From Xylanimonas protaetiae (GTDB taxonomy: Bacteria > Actinomycetota > Actinomycetes > Actinomycetales > Cellulomonadaceae), in contig NZ_CP035493.1 in NCBI RefSeq assembly GCF_004135385.1, positions 1-64,000 of the forward strand: a DNA stretch of 64,000 nt. The letters are read 5' to 3'. Shown one piece after another: positions 42,783 through 51,624 of this stretch (the first letter of the stretch is position 1; every line of letters starts with the position of its first letter). The notes below the pieces were generated by a model. It searched no databases, was not told where the DNA came from, and worked only from the letters and a program-made list of their open reading frames with translations. The position numbers and the translations under genes were made by a program.

Positions 42783-43444
42783 GCGCCGTCGAGCTGACCG
42801 GGGTCACCAAGGCCTACCCCGGCGGGGTGACGGCCCTCGACGACGTCTCGCTCACCGTCGAGGACGGGGAGCTGCTCGCCGTCGTCGGCGCGTCCGGGTC
42901 GGGCAAGTCGACGCTGCTGCACCTCATGGGCACGCTCGACCGCCCCAGCCGGGGCCGCGTCACGGTCGACGGCGTCCGCACCGACCGGCTCGGCGACCGG
43001 GCGCTGTCCGGGCTGCGGGCGCGGCGGCTCGGGTTCGTGTTCCAGCAGTCGTTCCTCGCCGACCGCCTCACGGCCGTGCAGAACGTCGCCGCCGGCCTCC
43101 TGTACGCCGGGGTTCCGCGCGGACGCCGGGACGCGCTGGCGGCCGCGGCGCTCGACCGGGTGGGGCTGGCGCACCGTGCCGGCCACCTGCCGCACGAGCT
43201 GTCCGGGGGCGAGCGCCAGCGTGTCGGCATCGCGCGGGCGCTGGTCGCCTCGCCCGCCCTCGTGCTGGCCGACGAGCCGACCGGCGCGCTCGACTCGGCG
43301 AACGGCGCCGCCGTCGTCGCCCTGCTGCGCGAGCTGCACGCCGCCGGGACGACGATCGCCGTCGTCACGCACGACGCCGCGGTCGCCGCGGCGTTCCCCC
43401 GGCGGGTGGTGCTGCGCGACGGACGGGTGGTGAGCGACCGATGA
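42779..43444 (+). CDS. MacB/LolD-type ABC transporter ATPase
   Basis: A 221-residue ATPase with Walker [18 protein letters not shown]-loop [17 protein letters not shown], signature [15 protein letters not shown], Walker [17 protein letters not shown] and switch VVTHDAA. It is the standard size for a MacB/LolD-type stand-alone ATPase. ATG overlaps the adaptor stop, and the permease ATG overlaps its own stop, showing a single translational unit. Confidence 0.9.
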   Translation: MSAVELTGVTKAYPGGVTALDDVSLTVEDGELLAVVGASGSGKSTLLHLMGTLDRPSRGRVTVDGVRTDRLGDRALSGLRARRLGFVFQQSFLADRLTAVQNVAAGLLYAGVPRGRRDALAAAALDRVGLAHRAGHLPHELSGGERQRVGIARALVASPALVLADEPTGALDSANGAAVVALLRELHAAGTTIAVVTHDAAVAAAFPRRVVLRDGRVVSDR

Positions 43445-44628
43445 GGATCACGCTGCGGGACCTGCTCGCGCTCGGGGTCCGGGGGGTCACCGGGCGGCCC
43501 GGCCGCGCGGCGCTGTCCGCGCTCGGCATCGCGATCGGCGTCACGACGCTCGTCGTCGTGACGGCGATCCCGGCGTCGGGCCAGCGCGCCCTCCTGGCGG
43601 AGCTGACGCGGCTGGGCACCGACCTGCTGGAGGTCGACGCCGCCACGCCGAGCGGCGGAGACCCGGTCCTGCTGCTGCCCGAGGCGGCGGAGATGGCCCG
43701 TCGCGTCGGCCCCGTGACCGGCGCCAGCGCCGTCGCGAACACGCAGGCGTCGGTCCGGCGGTCCGACGTCGCCGGCGAGGGCTCCGGCGTCGGCGTGGCC
43801 GTGCTCGCCGCGCAGGACGACCTGCTCGGCGTCATCCACGCGCGCACGGCCGACGGCCGGTTCCTCGACGCCGCGACCTCCGGGTACCCCACCGTCGTGC
43901 TGGGCGCGCAGGCCGCCGCGTGGCTCGGCCTGACGCGCCTGCCCGACGACGGACCGGCGCCGCAGGTGCTCATCGGTCCACGGTGGTTCACCGTGATCGG
44001 GGTCCTGGCGCCGGCGCCGCTCGTGCCCGCCGTCGACCAGGCGGCCCTCGTGGGCTGGGCGGCCGCGACCGACTACCTCGGGTTCGACGGGCACCCCACC
44101 GTCGTGTACGTGACGAGCCGCGAGGACGCCCTGGAGGACGTGCGGGCCGTGCTGCCCGCGACGGTCAGCCCGCAGCACCCGGGGCTCGTGCAGGTGTCCC
44201 GCCCGTCCGACGCGCTGGCGGCCAAGCGGCAGGCACAGAGCACGTTCTCAGGGCTGTTCGTGGGCCTCGCGGCGGTGTCGCTGCTGGTCGGCGGCCTCGG
44301 CGTGGCGAACACCATGGTGGTCTCCGTGCTGGAGCGGCGCCGCGAGATCGGCCTGCGGCGGGCGCTCGGCGCGACGCGGGGGCACGTGCGCGCCCAGTTC
44401 CTCACCGAGGCAGCGCTGCTGTCGGGCGGGGGTGGCGTGGCCGGCGCGGTCGTCGGGGTGGCCGCGGCCGCCGCGTACGCCCGGGCGCGCGGGTGGCCGG
44501 TCGTCGTGCCGCCGACGGCGGTCGGGCTCGGGCTCGCGGTGGCCGTCGTCGTCGGCGTGGCCGCCGGGCTGTACCCGGCGGTGCGGGCGGCGCGGCTGTC
44601 CCCCACGGAGGCGCTGGCGACGGCGTAG
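43441..44628 (+). CDS. MacB/FtsX-type ABC transporter permease
   Basis: A 395-residue permease: first helix about 22-45 ([20 protein letters not shown]), a large extracytoplasmic MacB_PCD-like domain (about 50-260), then three helices at the C-terminal end. The FtsX motif [20 protein letters not shown] lies at about 296-315. Ends [10 protein letters not shown] as is usual for the family. With the ATPase, adaptor and lipoprotein it forms a four-gene export module beside a two-component system, typical of cell-envelope or antibiotic-peptide responses. Confidence 0.85.
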   Translation: MRITLRDLLALGVRGVTGRPGRAALSALGIAIGVTTLVVVTAIPASGQRALLAELTRLGTDLLEVDAATPSGGDPVLLLPEAAEMARRVGPVTGASAVANTQASVRRSDVAGEGSGVGVAVLAAQDDLLGVIHARTADGRFLDAATSGYPTVVLGAQAAAWLGLTRLPDDGPAPQVLIGPRWFTVIGVLAPAPLVPAVDQAALVGWAAATDYLGFDGHPTVVYVTSREDALEDVRAVLPATVSPQHPGLVQVSRPSDALAAKRQAQSTFSGLFVGLAAVSLLVGGLGVANTMVVSVLERRREIGLRRALGATRGHVRAQFLTEAALLSGGGGVAGAVVGVAAAAAYARARGWPVVVPPTAVGLGLAVAVVVGVAAGLYPAVRAARLSPTEALATA

Positions 44629-44689
44629 CCGGGGCGCGCCGCGGCCGGTGACCGCGTCGCCGCGGCTTGCGGGCGCTGGCGTAGCCCGG

Positions 44690-44757
44690 GCGCCCGACAG
44701 CGCGTCGCGCCCGACAGCGCGTCGCGCCCGACAGCGCGTCGTGCCCGGCAGCGCGTC
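44690..44757 (+). repeat. tandem repeat, four copies of a 17-bp unit
   Basis: GCGCCCGACAGCGCGTC occurs three times identically and a fourth time with two changes (GTGCCCGGCAGCGCGTC), followed by a partial unit. It lies in the 286-base gap between the convergent permease and HAD genes; the rest of that gap holds nothing I can support. Confidence 0.85.
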
Positions 44758-44914
44758 GTGCCCGGGCGCCCGGCAGCGTGCCGTGGCCGGCGCGCCCCGG
44801 CTGGCCCGTCCCGCCGTCGGCGCGGTCTGCCCGCGGGCCGCCCCGCCGCCAGGCCGCGCCGACGGCACCGACAACGGGCGCGACGACTGGCAGCTCGCGG
44901 CCGGCGGGACCGGC

Positions 44915-45748
44915 CTACAGGCCGAGCACCCCGCCCAGCTCGTCGAGCCCCGTGATGCGGTGCACGCCGGGGTGTGCGGCGTCGTCGGGCGTGCCCGCAC
45001 TGGGACCCCCGCGGCGTACGCCCGGGCGGTCGAGCCACACGCCCACGAGGCCGGCCTCGGCCGCGGCGCGCGCGTCGACGTCGGGCTCGTCGCCGACGTA
45101 GGCGGTGCGTGCCGGGTCGGTGCCCAGCAGGCGGCAGCCCTCGAGGAACACCTCGGGGCGGGGCTTGCCGAAGCCGAGCGTGTCGACGCCCACGAGCACC
45201 GGCACGCCCTCGACGCCGGAGGCGGCGAGCTTGGACTCCTGCAGCGCGACGCGCGCGTTGGTCACCGACCCGAGCAGCACGCCCGCGGCCTGCAGCGCCT
45301 TGAGCGCCGTGGCGACGTCGTCGTGCGCGCGCCAGGACGCCTGGAACGTGCCCCAGAAGACCTCGAGCCAGCCGGGGTAGGCGGCCTCGTCGACGCGCGG
45401 GCCGCCGAACGCGACGTGCAGCTCGTCGGCGCGCCGCCGGCGCTGCTCGTCGAAGCCGAGGTCGCCGCGCGTGTAGGCGCGGTAGTGGCCGTGCACGTCG
45501 TCGCGCCAGACGGCGAGCAGCTCGGGCTCGCGCTCGGGCGGCACGTGCGGCAGGAACGCGCGCCGGACAGCGCCCACGGCGGCCGCGAACGCGCCGCGCG
45601 TGTCGACGAGCGTGTCGTCGACGTCGAAGAGGACGGCGTCCACACGAACGGGCGTGGCCGCCGGGACGACGGCGCCAGCACCCGGCACGTGCGCCGCCGG
45701 GGCGGCGACGTCGCCGCGGGGAGCGGTCCGGGCGGGCATCTCAGCCAT
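44915..45748 (-). CDS. HAD-family hydrolase
   Basis: A 277-residue haloacid-dehalogenase-type phosphatase. An N-terminal extension (about 1-33) leads to motif [20 protein letters not shown], then a helical cap, motif II GSVTNA, motif III region [19 protein letters not shown] and motif [21 protein letters not shown]. It starts inside the end of gltX (8-base overlap), so it is co-transcribed with it; the substrate is unknown. The weak N-terminal extension may mean a later start. Confidence 0.8.
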   Translation of the reverse strand: MAEMPARTAPRGDVAAPAAHVPGAGAVVPAATPVRVDAVLFDVDDTLVDTRGAFAAAVGAVRRAFLPHVPPEREPELLAVWRDDVHGHYRAYTRGDLGFDEQRRRRADELHVAFGGPRVDEAAYPGWLEVFWGTFQASWRAHDDVATALKALQAAGVLLGSVTNARVALQESKLAASGVEGVPVLVGVDTLGFGKPRPEVFLEGCRLLGTDPARTAYVGDEPDVDARAAAEAGLVGVWLDRPGVRRGGPSAGTPDDAAHPGVHRITGLDELGGVLGL

Positions 45749-47171
45749 CGAGGCGCGCGATCGCGGCGTCGACCCGGGCCAGCACCTTCTCCCGGCCCAG
45801 CACCTGGAGCGACTCGAAGAGCGGCAGGCCGATCGTGCGGCCCGTCACCGCGACGCGCACGGGCGCCTGCGCCTTGCCGAGCTTGAGGCCGTGCTGCTCG
45901 CCGACGGCGGTGACGAGGTCCTTGAGCGGCTCGGCCTCCCACGGTTCGAGCGTCGCGAGGGCCGCGCGGGCGTCCGCGAGGAGCGCGGCGGCCGGCTCCT
46001 TCATGGCGCGGTTCCACGACTGCTCGTCCTCGACCGGCTCGTCGAGGAACAGGAAGTCGACGTTGGCCGTGATCTCGCTCAGCGTCGCGACACGGGTCTG
46101 CGCGAGCGGCGCGACGGCGTCGAAGGCGGCGGCGTCGAACTGCTCGGGCGTCCAGGGGGCGCGCGGGGCGTGGAGCCACGGGTCGACGGCGGCCTTGAAC
46201 TCCGCCAGGGGCAGCGCCCGGATGTACTCCCCGTTGAACGCCGTCAGCTTCTTGACGTCGAAGAACGCGGAGGACGAGTTCACGTCGGCGATGTCGAACC
46301 GCTCGACGAGGGTCTCGAACGGCAGGATCTCCTCGTTGTTGCCGGGTGCCCAGCCGAGCAGCATGAGGTAGTTGACCATCGCGTCGGGCAGGATCCCGTC
46401 GGCCAGGTAGTCCTCGAGGGCCACCTTGTCGCGGCGCTTGGACAGCTTCTGCCGCTTCTCGTTGACGATGACGGGCAGGTGCGCCCAGGTGGGCGGCGTC
46501 TGCCCGAGCGCCTCCCACAGCAGCTGCTGCTTCGGGGTGTTGGGCAGGTGCTCCTCGCCCCTGATGACATGGCTGACGTGCTCATCCATGTCGTCGACGA
46601 CGTTGGCGAGCAGGAACACGGGCGAGCCGTCGCCGCGCGCGACGACGAAGTCCTCCATCGCGGCGTTCGGGAAGGTGGGGTTGCCGCGGATCAGGTCGAC
46701 GACGGCGGTCTCGCCGTCGTCGGGCGTGCGGAAGCGCAGGGCACGGCCGGGCTCGTACGTGAGGCCGCGGTCGCGGCAGAAGCCGTCGTAGCCGGTCTGG
46801 GCGTTGCCGGTGCGGGCGGCGACGTCGTCGCGCGTGCAGTCGCAGTAGTAGGCGTTGCCCTGGGCGTACAGGGTCGCGGCGGCCTCGGTGTGCAGCGCGA
46901 CGTTCTTGGACTGGAAGTACGGGCCCTCGAACGTGGGGTCCTCGGCGTGCATGCCGAGCGACGCCATCGCGCTCAGGATGCCGTCGACCCACTCGGGCTT
47001 GTTGCGCGCGGCGTCGGTGTCCTCGATGCGCAGGACGAACGTGCCGCCGGCGTGCTTGGCCACGGCCCAGTTGAACAGCGCCGACCGCGCCCCACCGACG
47101 TGGAACATCCCGGTGGGCGAGGGAGCGAAGCGAACACGGACGGACGACGAGCCGGCAGCAGGAAGAGTCAC
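45741..47171 (-). CDS. gltX: glutamate--tRNA ligase
   Basis: A 476-residue class I synthetase. The HIGH-type motif is [19 protein letters not shown], the zinc-like region has [10 protein letters not shown], and the KMSKS-type motif is [19 protein letters not shown] helical anticodon-binding C-terminal domain ends [16 protein letters not shown]. Full length. It charges tRNA-Glu, two copies of which lie 9 kb away in the window. The HAD gene overlaps its stop. Confidence 0.95.
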   Translation of the reverse strand: MTLPAAGSSSVRVRFAPSPTGMFHVGGARSALFNWAVAKHAGGTFVLRIEDTDAARNKPEWVDGILSAMASLGMHAEDPTFEGPYFQSKNVALHTEAAATLYAQGNAYYCDCTRDDVAARTGNAQTGYDGFCRDRGLTYEPGRALRFRTPDDGETAVVDLIRGNPTFPNAAMEDFVVARGDGSPVFLLANVVDDMDEHVSHVIRGEEHLPNTPKQQLLWEALGQTPPTWAHLPVIVNEKRQKLSKRRDKVALEDYLADGILPDAMVNYLMLLGWAPGNNEEILPFETLVERFDIADVNSSSAFFDVKKLTAFNGEYIRALPLAEFKAAVDPWLHAPRAPWTPEQFDAAAFDAVAPLAQTRVATLSEITANVDFLFLDEPVEDEQSWNRAMKEPAAALLADARAALATLEPWEAEPLKDLVTAVGEQHGLKLGKAQAPVRVAVTGRTIGLPLFESLQVLGREKVLARVDAAIARLDG

Positions 47172-47347
47172 GGACCCAGGCTACCGGGGCACCCCTCGCC
47201 CCGGCGCCGACCCTCCGCCTGGCCGCCCGGCGCCGGGGTGGGGCGGGGCGGGCGGGGCGGACCGGCGCCGATCGGACCGGGCCGCGACCGGTCGGAGAGC
47301 CGGGGCTGGCTGACCGGAGGAGGGCGGGGGGCACATCGTCGGTTGGT

Positions 47348-47400
47348 GGTCAGATCGTCGATCTGAACCGACGATCCGATCGGCAACCGACGATGAGAGG
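47348..47400. repeat. operator-like repeat cluster downstream of the AbiEi/DUF559 gene
   Basis: Three copies of a roughly 16-bp motif: GGTCAGATCGTCGATC in one orientation, then AACCGACGATCCGATC and AACCGACGATGAGAGG in the other (complement core ATCGTCGGTT). The same motif recurs four times at 48,514-48,586 on the other side of the gene. The remainder of 47,172-47,347 is G-rich low-complexity sequence. Confidence 0.65.
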
Positions 47401-47412
47401 TCCCCATCCCCC

Positions 47413-48368
47413 TCATCGCGGCAGCAGGAGGCGGCGGTCTGGGCGGAGGGTGGCCGTCAGCGTGCTTGGGAAGCGGGCCAGCAGGCGGGCCGTCGCAGCG
47501 CGCACGTCGCGCGCGTCAGCGGCGACGAACCCGATGGGGCGGGCGCCGAGCGCCTCGGCGATCGCGTCCTCGCGCAGCTTCTCCTCGACGAGGGCGTCGC
47601 GCCCACGGTACTGCGGGCCGAACGACCCGTCGGTGTACTTGACGAGGCCGTCGAACTCCGCGAGGACGCCGTGCTCCGGCCAGCCGAGGTCCGCGCGGTA
47701 CGTGCCCCGGTGCGTCTGCACCGGGTACTGGGTGCGCGGGCGGGGCAGGCCCGCCCGGAGCGCCAGGTACCGCACCCAGGTCTCCCACACCGACTCGGCG
47801 CCGGGGTCGGCGAGCCCGAGCACCAGCGCAGCCCTCGCCCTCCCGTTCGGTCTGGTCACCGCCGCGAGCAGCTCCGACACCTCGCCAGGGCGCAGGCCTT
47901 GCGTGAGCGCCGAGTCGGCGACGACGAGCGCCTCGAACGGTGGCAGCGTCAGCAGACAGTCCAGCACCGTCTGGGCGAGCGTCGTCACGGGCACACCGTC
48001 GATCTCGACACGCTCCGCCGGCAGTCCGACATGACGGGCGACGTCGCGAGCGCGCGTGCCGCCCGGGTTCGACACTTGCCTGATGTGCGTCTGCTCGGGG
48101 GTCGTCCAGAGCCCCAGGCGCCACATCAGCGCGGCGCTGGTGTGGCTCACGACGTGCGGGGCCCGGGTCTGCCGGTGCACGGCGTGGATCCGGCCGATCG
48201 CCAGCCGGCGCGCCTGCGTCGCCCGCGCACCGAGCGCGGGCGCGGCGTCGTCGGCGTCGTCGGCGCGGAGGAAGGCTCCCCGGCGCAGCCGCACCAGCTC
48301 CCCGCGGCGACCCGCCGCCGCACGTCGTTCGGATCCTCCTCGCGCACCAGCACGACCCCGTCGCTCAC
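47413..48368 (-). CDS. AbiEi-like/DUF559 protein (frameshifted near its start)
   Basis: The gene starts at GTG 48,368 (VSDGVVLVREEDPNDVRRRV, AAG). It resumes in the next frame (ELVRLRRGAFLRADDADDAA). An extra base in the CCCC run 48,300-48,303 restores continuity. Features are a winged-helix AbiEi-type N terminus and VVSHTSAALMWRLGL. The C-terminal part (YRADLGWPEHGVLAEFDGLV, LREDAIAEALGARPIGFVA) resembles DUF559/Vsr-like endonuclease folds. Such proteins are widespread in actinobacteria and are placed near type IV toxin-antitoxin systems, but no AbiEii toxin is adjacent. It separates gltX from the FAH gene. Confidence 0.65.
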
Positions 48369-48513
48369 GCCCCCAGCCTGCCGCGCAACGCCGCCCCGCC
48401 CGGTCGCCCTGTGGAAAACCCCTCGCTCCGGCAGCCCCGCCACGGCGCCGCACATCGACGTCGTCAACCCGTCGCGGTCCGCTGTCCGGTCGGCTGTCCG
48501 GTCGGCGCACCGC

Positions 48514-48586
48514 GGTCAGATCGTCGAACTGTGCTCAGATCGTCGACCCAGGTCAACGATCTGACCGCCAACCGACGATCCGACCC
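48514..48586. repeat. operator-like repeat cluster upstream of the AbiEi/DUF559 gene
   Basis: Four copies of the motif seen at 47,348: GGTCAGATCGTCGAACTG, TCAGATCGTCGACC, then inverted GGTCAACGATCTGACC and AACCGACGATCCGACC. The inner two oppose each other as a palindrome around CAGG. The cluster lies about 150 bases before the DUF559 start and 60 bases past the methyltransferase stop, as expected for a regulatory or protein-binding array. Confidence 0.65.
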
Positions 48587-48643
48587 CCGCAAGTCGACCG
48601 CACCGACCCGACCCCCGCCACCCGACCCCCGCCCCGGCACACC

Positions 48644-49288
48644 TCACGCCCGCGTCGTCACCACCAGCGTGAACACTCCCGCCCGCTCCCGGCGCGTCAC
48701 CGTCAGCCCCTCCCGCTCCAGCACCGCCAGCAGGTCGCGCTCCGGGTGCACGGCGAAGCGCCACGACGTGCGCCGCCACCGGCCCGCCAGGGCGGACCCG
48801 CGCGCGAACAGCCGCAGCCACCAGGTGTCGCGCGGGTAGCTGAGCACCACGTGGCGGCGTGCGGCCCCGGCCGCGACGGCCAGCAGGCGGCCCGGGTCGG
48901 CGTAGCAGCACACCACCTTCATCAGGGCGACGACGTCGGCGGGCTCCGCGAGCCCGGGGCGTGCGGCGAGGTCTCCGGTCGCGCGCGACACCCGCGCGCT
49001 CAGCCCGGCCTGCGCCGCCAGGGAGGCGGCGACGTCGTCATAGCCCGGCGAGAGGTCCACCGCGGTGACGTGCGACGCCCCCGCGCGCAGCAGCTCGAGG
49101 CCGAGGTCGCCGATCCCGGCTCCGACGTCGAGCACGGTCTCGCCGCGCACCTCCCCCGCGCGGTACAGGTCGACGACCCGCTGCGGGTCCCGGGTCAGCC
49201 CGGACCGGCGGTACCGCGCGGCGTCCCGCCGGGCGACGCCGGCCGTGAAGACCCGGTCGTAGCCCTGCGGCTCGCAGCAGGAGTCCAT
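48644..49288 (-). CDS. class I SAM-dependent methyltransferase
   Basis: A 214-residue methyltransferase. It has an N-terminal double Cys (MDSCCEPQGYDRVFTAGVAR), motif I TVLDVGAGIGDLGLELLRAG, acidic VTAVDLSPGYDDVAASLAAQ and ADVVALMKVVCCYADPGRLL. HVVLSYPRDTWWLRLFARGS is reminiscent of Mg-protoporphyrin- and arsenite-methyltransferase-like folds. Substrate not determined. Only nine bases separate it from the membrane-protein gene downstream of FAH, so the three may be co-transcribed. Confidence 0.75.
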   Translation of the reverse strand: MDSCCEPQGYDRVFTAGVARRDAARYRRSGLTRDPQRVVDLYRAGEVRGETVLDVGAGIGDLGLELLRAGASHVTAVDLSPGYDDVAASLAAQAGLSARVSRATGDLAARPGLAEPADVVALMKVVCCYADPGRLLAVAAGAARRHVVLSYPRDTWWLRLFARGSALAGRWRRTSWRFAVHPERDLLAVLEREGLTVTRRERAGVFTLVVTTRA

Positions 49289-49297
49289 CCGACGACG

Positions 49298-49768
49298 TTA
49301 CCGGGACAGCGCACGCCGGTGCCCGAGGTGGATGCCCACGTGCCCGACACCGAGCACGAGCGCCGAGCCCACCAGCACCGGCAGGCGCCCGGAGACCCCG
49401 AGCAGCACGAAGGCCGCGACCGGCAGGCTCGCCAGGGGCACCGGCACGCCGGCGGCGCTCCGGTAGAAGTCGCGCACCGTGCGGGGGCTGCGGAAGTACC
49501 GCACCCAGCACGCCTCGTACGCGACCATGAGGGCCACCGCGGCGACGAGCCACAGCGACCACGCCGTCCACGGCCGCAGGTTGGTGTTCGCGAAGACGAG
49601 GGCGCTGGCCGTCGTCGCCACCTGGCCGACGCGTTCGAGCGCGACCAGCCAGCGGTTCTCGCCGCGGGGGTCGTAGCCGGTGGGCTTCGCCCGCGCCCAC
49701 AGCAGGTTGGGCACGAACAGCCCGGCGAGGAAGACCGCGCCGACGACGGAGAAGCCCCAGTCGCCCAC
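49298..49768 (-). CDS. four-helix integral membrane protein, unidentified
   Basis: A 156-residue protein with four hydrophobic segments (about 6-22, 45-65, 68-88, 110-140) and a conserved-looking WARAKPTGYDPRGENRWLVA loop. GTG at 49,768 follows the FAH stop by five bases, so it is probably co-translated with it. The C-terminal GVGHVGIHLGHRRALS is His-rich. I do not recognise a function. Confidence 0.6.
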   Translation of the reverse strand: MGDWGFSVVGAVFLAGLFVPNLLWARAKPTGYDPRGENRWLVALERVGQVATTASALVFANTNLRPWTAWSLWLVAAVALMVAYEACWVRYFRSPRTVRDFYRSAAGVPVPLASLPVAAFVLLGVSGRLPVLVGSALVLGVGHVGIHLGHRRALSR

Positions 49769-49773
49769 GGGCG

Positions 49774-50556
49774 TCAGTGCCGGCGGAACACCGGGTTGCT
49801 CATGGCGCCGACGCCCTCGACCTCGACCTCCATGCGGTCGCCGTGGTCGACGAGGCCGACGCCCGCGGGCGTGCCCGTGAGGATGACGTCGCCGGGCAGC
49901 AGCGTCATGGCCTCGGAGATGTAGGAGATGAGGAACGGGATGTCGAACACGAGGTCCGCCGTCCGCCCGTCCTGGCGCAACTCGCCGTTGACGTAGCTGC
50001 GCACGGCGACGTCCTCGGGGTCGAGGTCGGTGTCGATCCAGGGCCCCAGCGGGAGCGAGGTGTCGAAGCCCTTCGCGCGCGCCCACTGCCCGTCGGTGCG
50101 CTGCGCGTCGCGCGCGGTGACGTCGTTGGCGACGGTGTAGCCGAGCACGTAGGACAGCGCGCTCTCGGGCGTGACGTCCTTGCACACCTTGGAGATGACG
50201 ACGGCGAGCTCGGCCTCGTAGGAGACCTCCTGCGTCCAGTCGGGCAGGATCACCGGGTCGTCGGGCCCGACGACGGCCGTGTTGGGCTTGAGGAACAGCA
50301 GCGGCGTCGTCGGCACCTCGCCGCCCATCTCGGCGGCGTGGTCGGCGTAGTTCTTGCCGACGCACACCACCTTCGAGCGCGGGATCACCGGCGCCAGGAG
50401 GCGCACCCCGTCGCCGAGCTCGATGCGTTCGCCGGTCGGCAGGGCCGGCATGTAGAGCGGGTCCCCGCCGAGCACGGCGAGGAACGTGCGGTCCCCCTCC
50501 TGCTGGACGAGGGCGTAACGGGGGTCGTCTCCGGTGGTGAACCTGGCGATGCGCAC
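49774..50556 (-). CDS. fumarylacetoacetate hydrolase (FAH) family protein
   Basis: A 260-residue FAH-fold enzyme. [20 protein letters not shown] opens the core domain, [17 protein letters not shown] contains the metal-binding glutamates, [20 protein letters not shown] and [13 protein letters not shown] follow, and [16 protein letters not shown] is near the end. It hydrolyses or decarboxylates a beta-diketo or oxoacid substrate. In many actinobacteria this gene neighbours gltX; here three genes intervene. Confidence 0.85.
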   Translation of the reverse strand: MRIARFTTGDDPRYALVQQEGDRTFLAVLGGDPLYMPALPTGERIELGDGVRLLAPVIPRSKVVCVGKNYADHAAEMGGEVPTTPLLFLKPNTAVVGPDDPVILPDWTQEVSYEAELAVVISKVCKDVTPESALSYVLGYTVANDVTARDAQRTDGQWARAKGFDTSLPLGPWIDTDLDPEDVAVRSYVNGELRQDGRTADLVFDIPFLISYISEAMTLLPGDVILTGTPAGVGLVDHGDRMEVEVEGVGAMSNPVFRRH

Positions 50557-50591
50557 GGGGGGAGCCTACGACGACGCGCCGGCGTGCCGCG

Positions 50592-51500
50592 TCAGGCCCG
50601 CGCCAGGACCTCGCCGTGCAGGATCGCGAACCAGCCGTCGGGCGCCTGCGCCCAGGCCAGCCAGTCCTGCGCGAGCTGCTCGAGGGCGACGTCGTCGGCC
50701 ATGCCGGACTCCTGCGCCTGGACGGCGAAGTTCGACGCGACGCAGCGCTCGGCCCACACCTGGCCCCACCACTGGCGGTCGGTCGGGGTGGCGTAGCACC
50801 ACGACGACGCCGAGGGCACCATGTGCGCGACGTCGAAGCCGGCCTGCTGCACCCAGGAGAACAGGCGGCGGCCGGCGTCGGGCTCGAACCCGTACGTGTG
50901 CGTGACCTCGTGGTAGAGCGTGTTCCACTCGTCGAGGCCCGGGGACTCCGGGTACCAGGCCATGGCGGCGTAGTCGGCGTCGCGCACGGCGACGAGCCCG
51001 CCCGGCTTGGCGACGCGCTTCATCTCCTTGAGCGCGGCGACCGGGTCGGACAGGTGCTGGAGCAGCTGGTGGGCGTAGACGACGTCGAAGGTGTCGTCGT
51101 CGAACGGCAGCTCGTAGGCGTTGGCCTCCTCGAACCGCACGTTGTCGTAGCCCGCGGCGTGCTCGCGCGCGGCCTGCAGCACCTGGGGCGCGGCGTCGAC
51201 GCCGACGACGTGGCCACCCGCCAGGACGCGCGCGAGGTCGACGGTGACGGTGCCCGGGCCGCAGCCGACGTCGAGCAGCGACATGTCGTCGCGCAGGTGC
51301 GGCAGCAGGAAGCCGGCGGAGTTCTGGGCCGTGCGGGCGCGGTGGGCGCGCAGCACGGACTCGTGGTGCCCGTGCGTGTAGGACTCCGACTCCTTGCTCG
51401 GCACGGTGTGGTGCGAGCTGGGCGCCTCGATCGCGTCGGTGAGGTCCGCGCCCGCGGGGGCCTCGGCGGTGCCGTTGGTGCGCCAGGTCTGCTCGCTCAT
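50592..51500 (-). CDS. UbiE-like SAM-dependent methyltransferase
   Basis: A 302-residue methyltransferase with MSLLDVGCGPGTVTVDLARV (motif I), HVVGVDAAPQVLQAAREHA, NAYELPFDDDTFDVVYAHQL (motif II) and VAKPGGLVAVRDADYAAMAW. The C-terminal part adds the substrate-binding helices. The order and R-x-x-x-x-GG pattern fit small-molecule C- or O-methyltransferases. It is a separate transcript from FAH (36-base gap), with the 5' region facing the membrane acyltransferase-like gene. Confidence 0.8.
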   Translation of the reverse strand: MSEQTWRTNGTAEAPAGADLTDAIEAPSSHHTVPSKESESYTHGHHESVLRAHRARTAQNSAGFLLPHLRDDMSLLDVGCGPGTVTVDLARVLAGGHVVGVDAAPQVLQAAREHAAGYDNVRFEEANAYELPFDDDTFDVVYAHQLLQHLSDPVAALKEMKRVAKPGGLVAVRDADYAAMAWYPESPGLDEWNTLYHEVTHTYGFEPDAGRRLFSWVQQAGFDVAHMVPSASSWCYATPTDRQWWGQVWAERCVASNFAVQAQESGMADDVALEQLAQDWLAWAQAPDGWFAILHGEVLARA

Positions 51501-51624
51501 GGGGCAACGCTAACCAGCGGAGGCGGTCGCCTCCTGCGCGGTCCCACGGTGCGGACGCCAGGTGAACGACGGGTGGCCGGGCAGGCCCCCGGCGGCGCCG
51601 CGGGCCGGGTGCGAGGATCGACGC

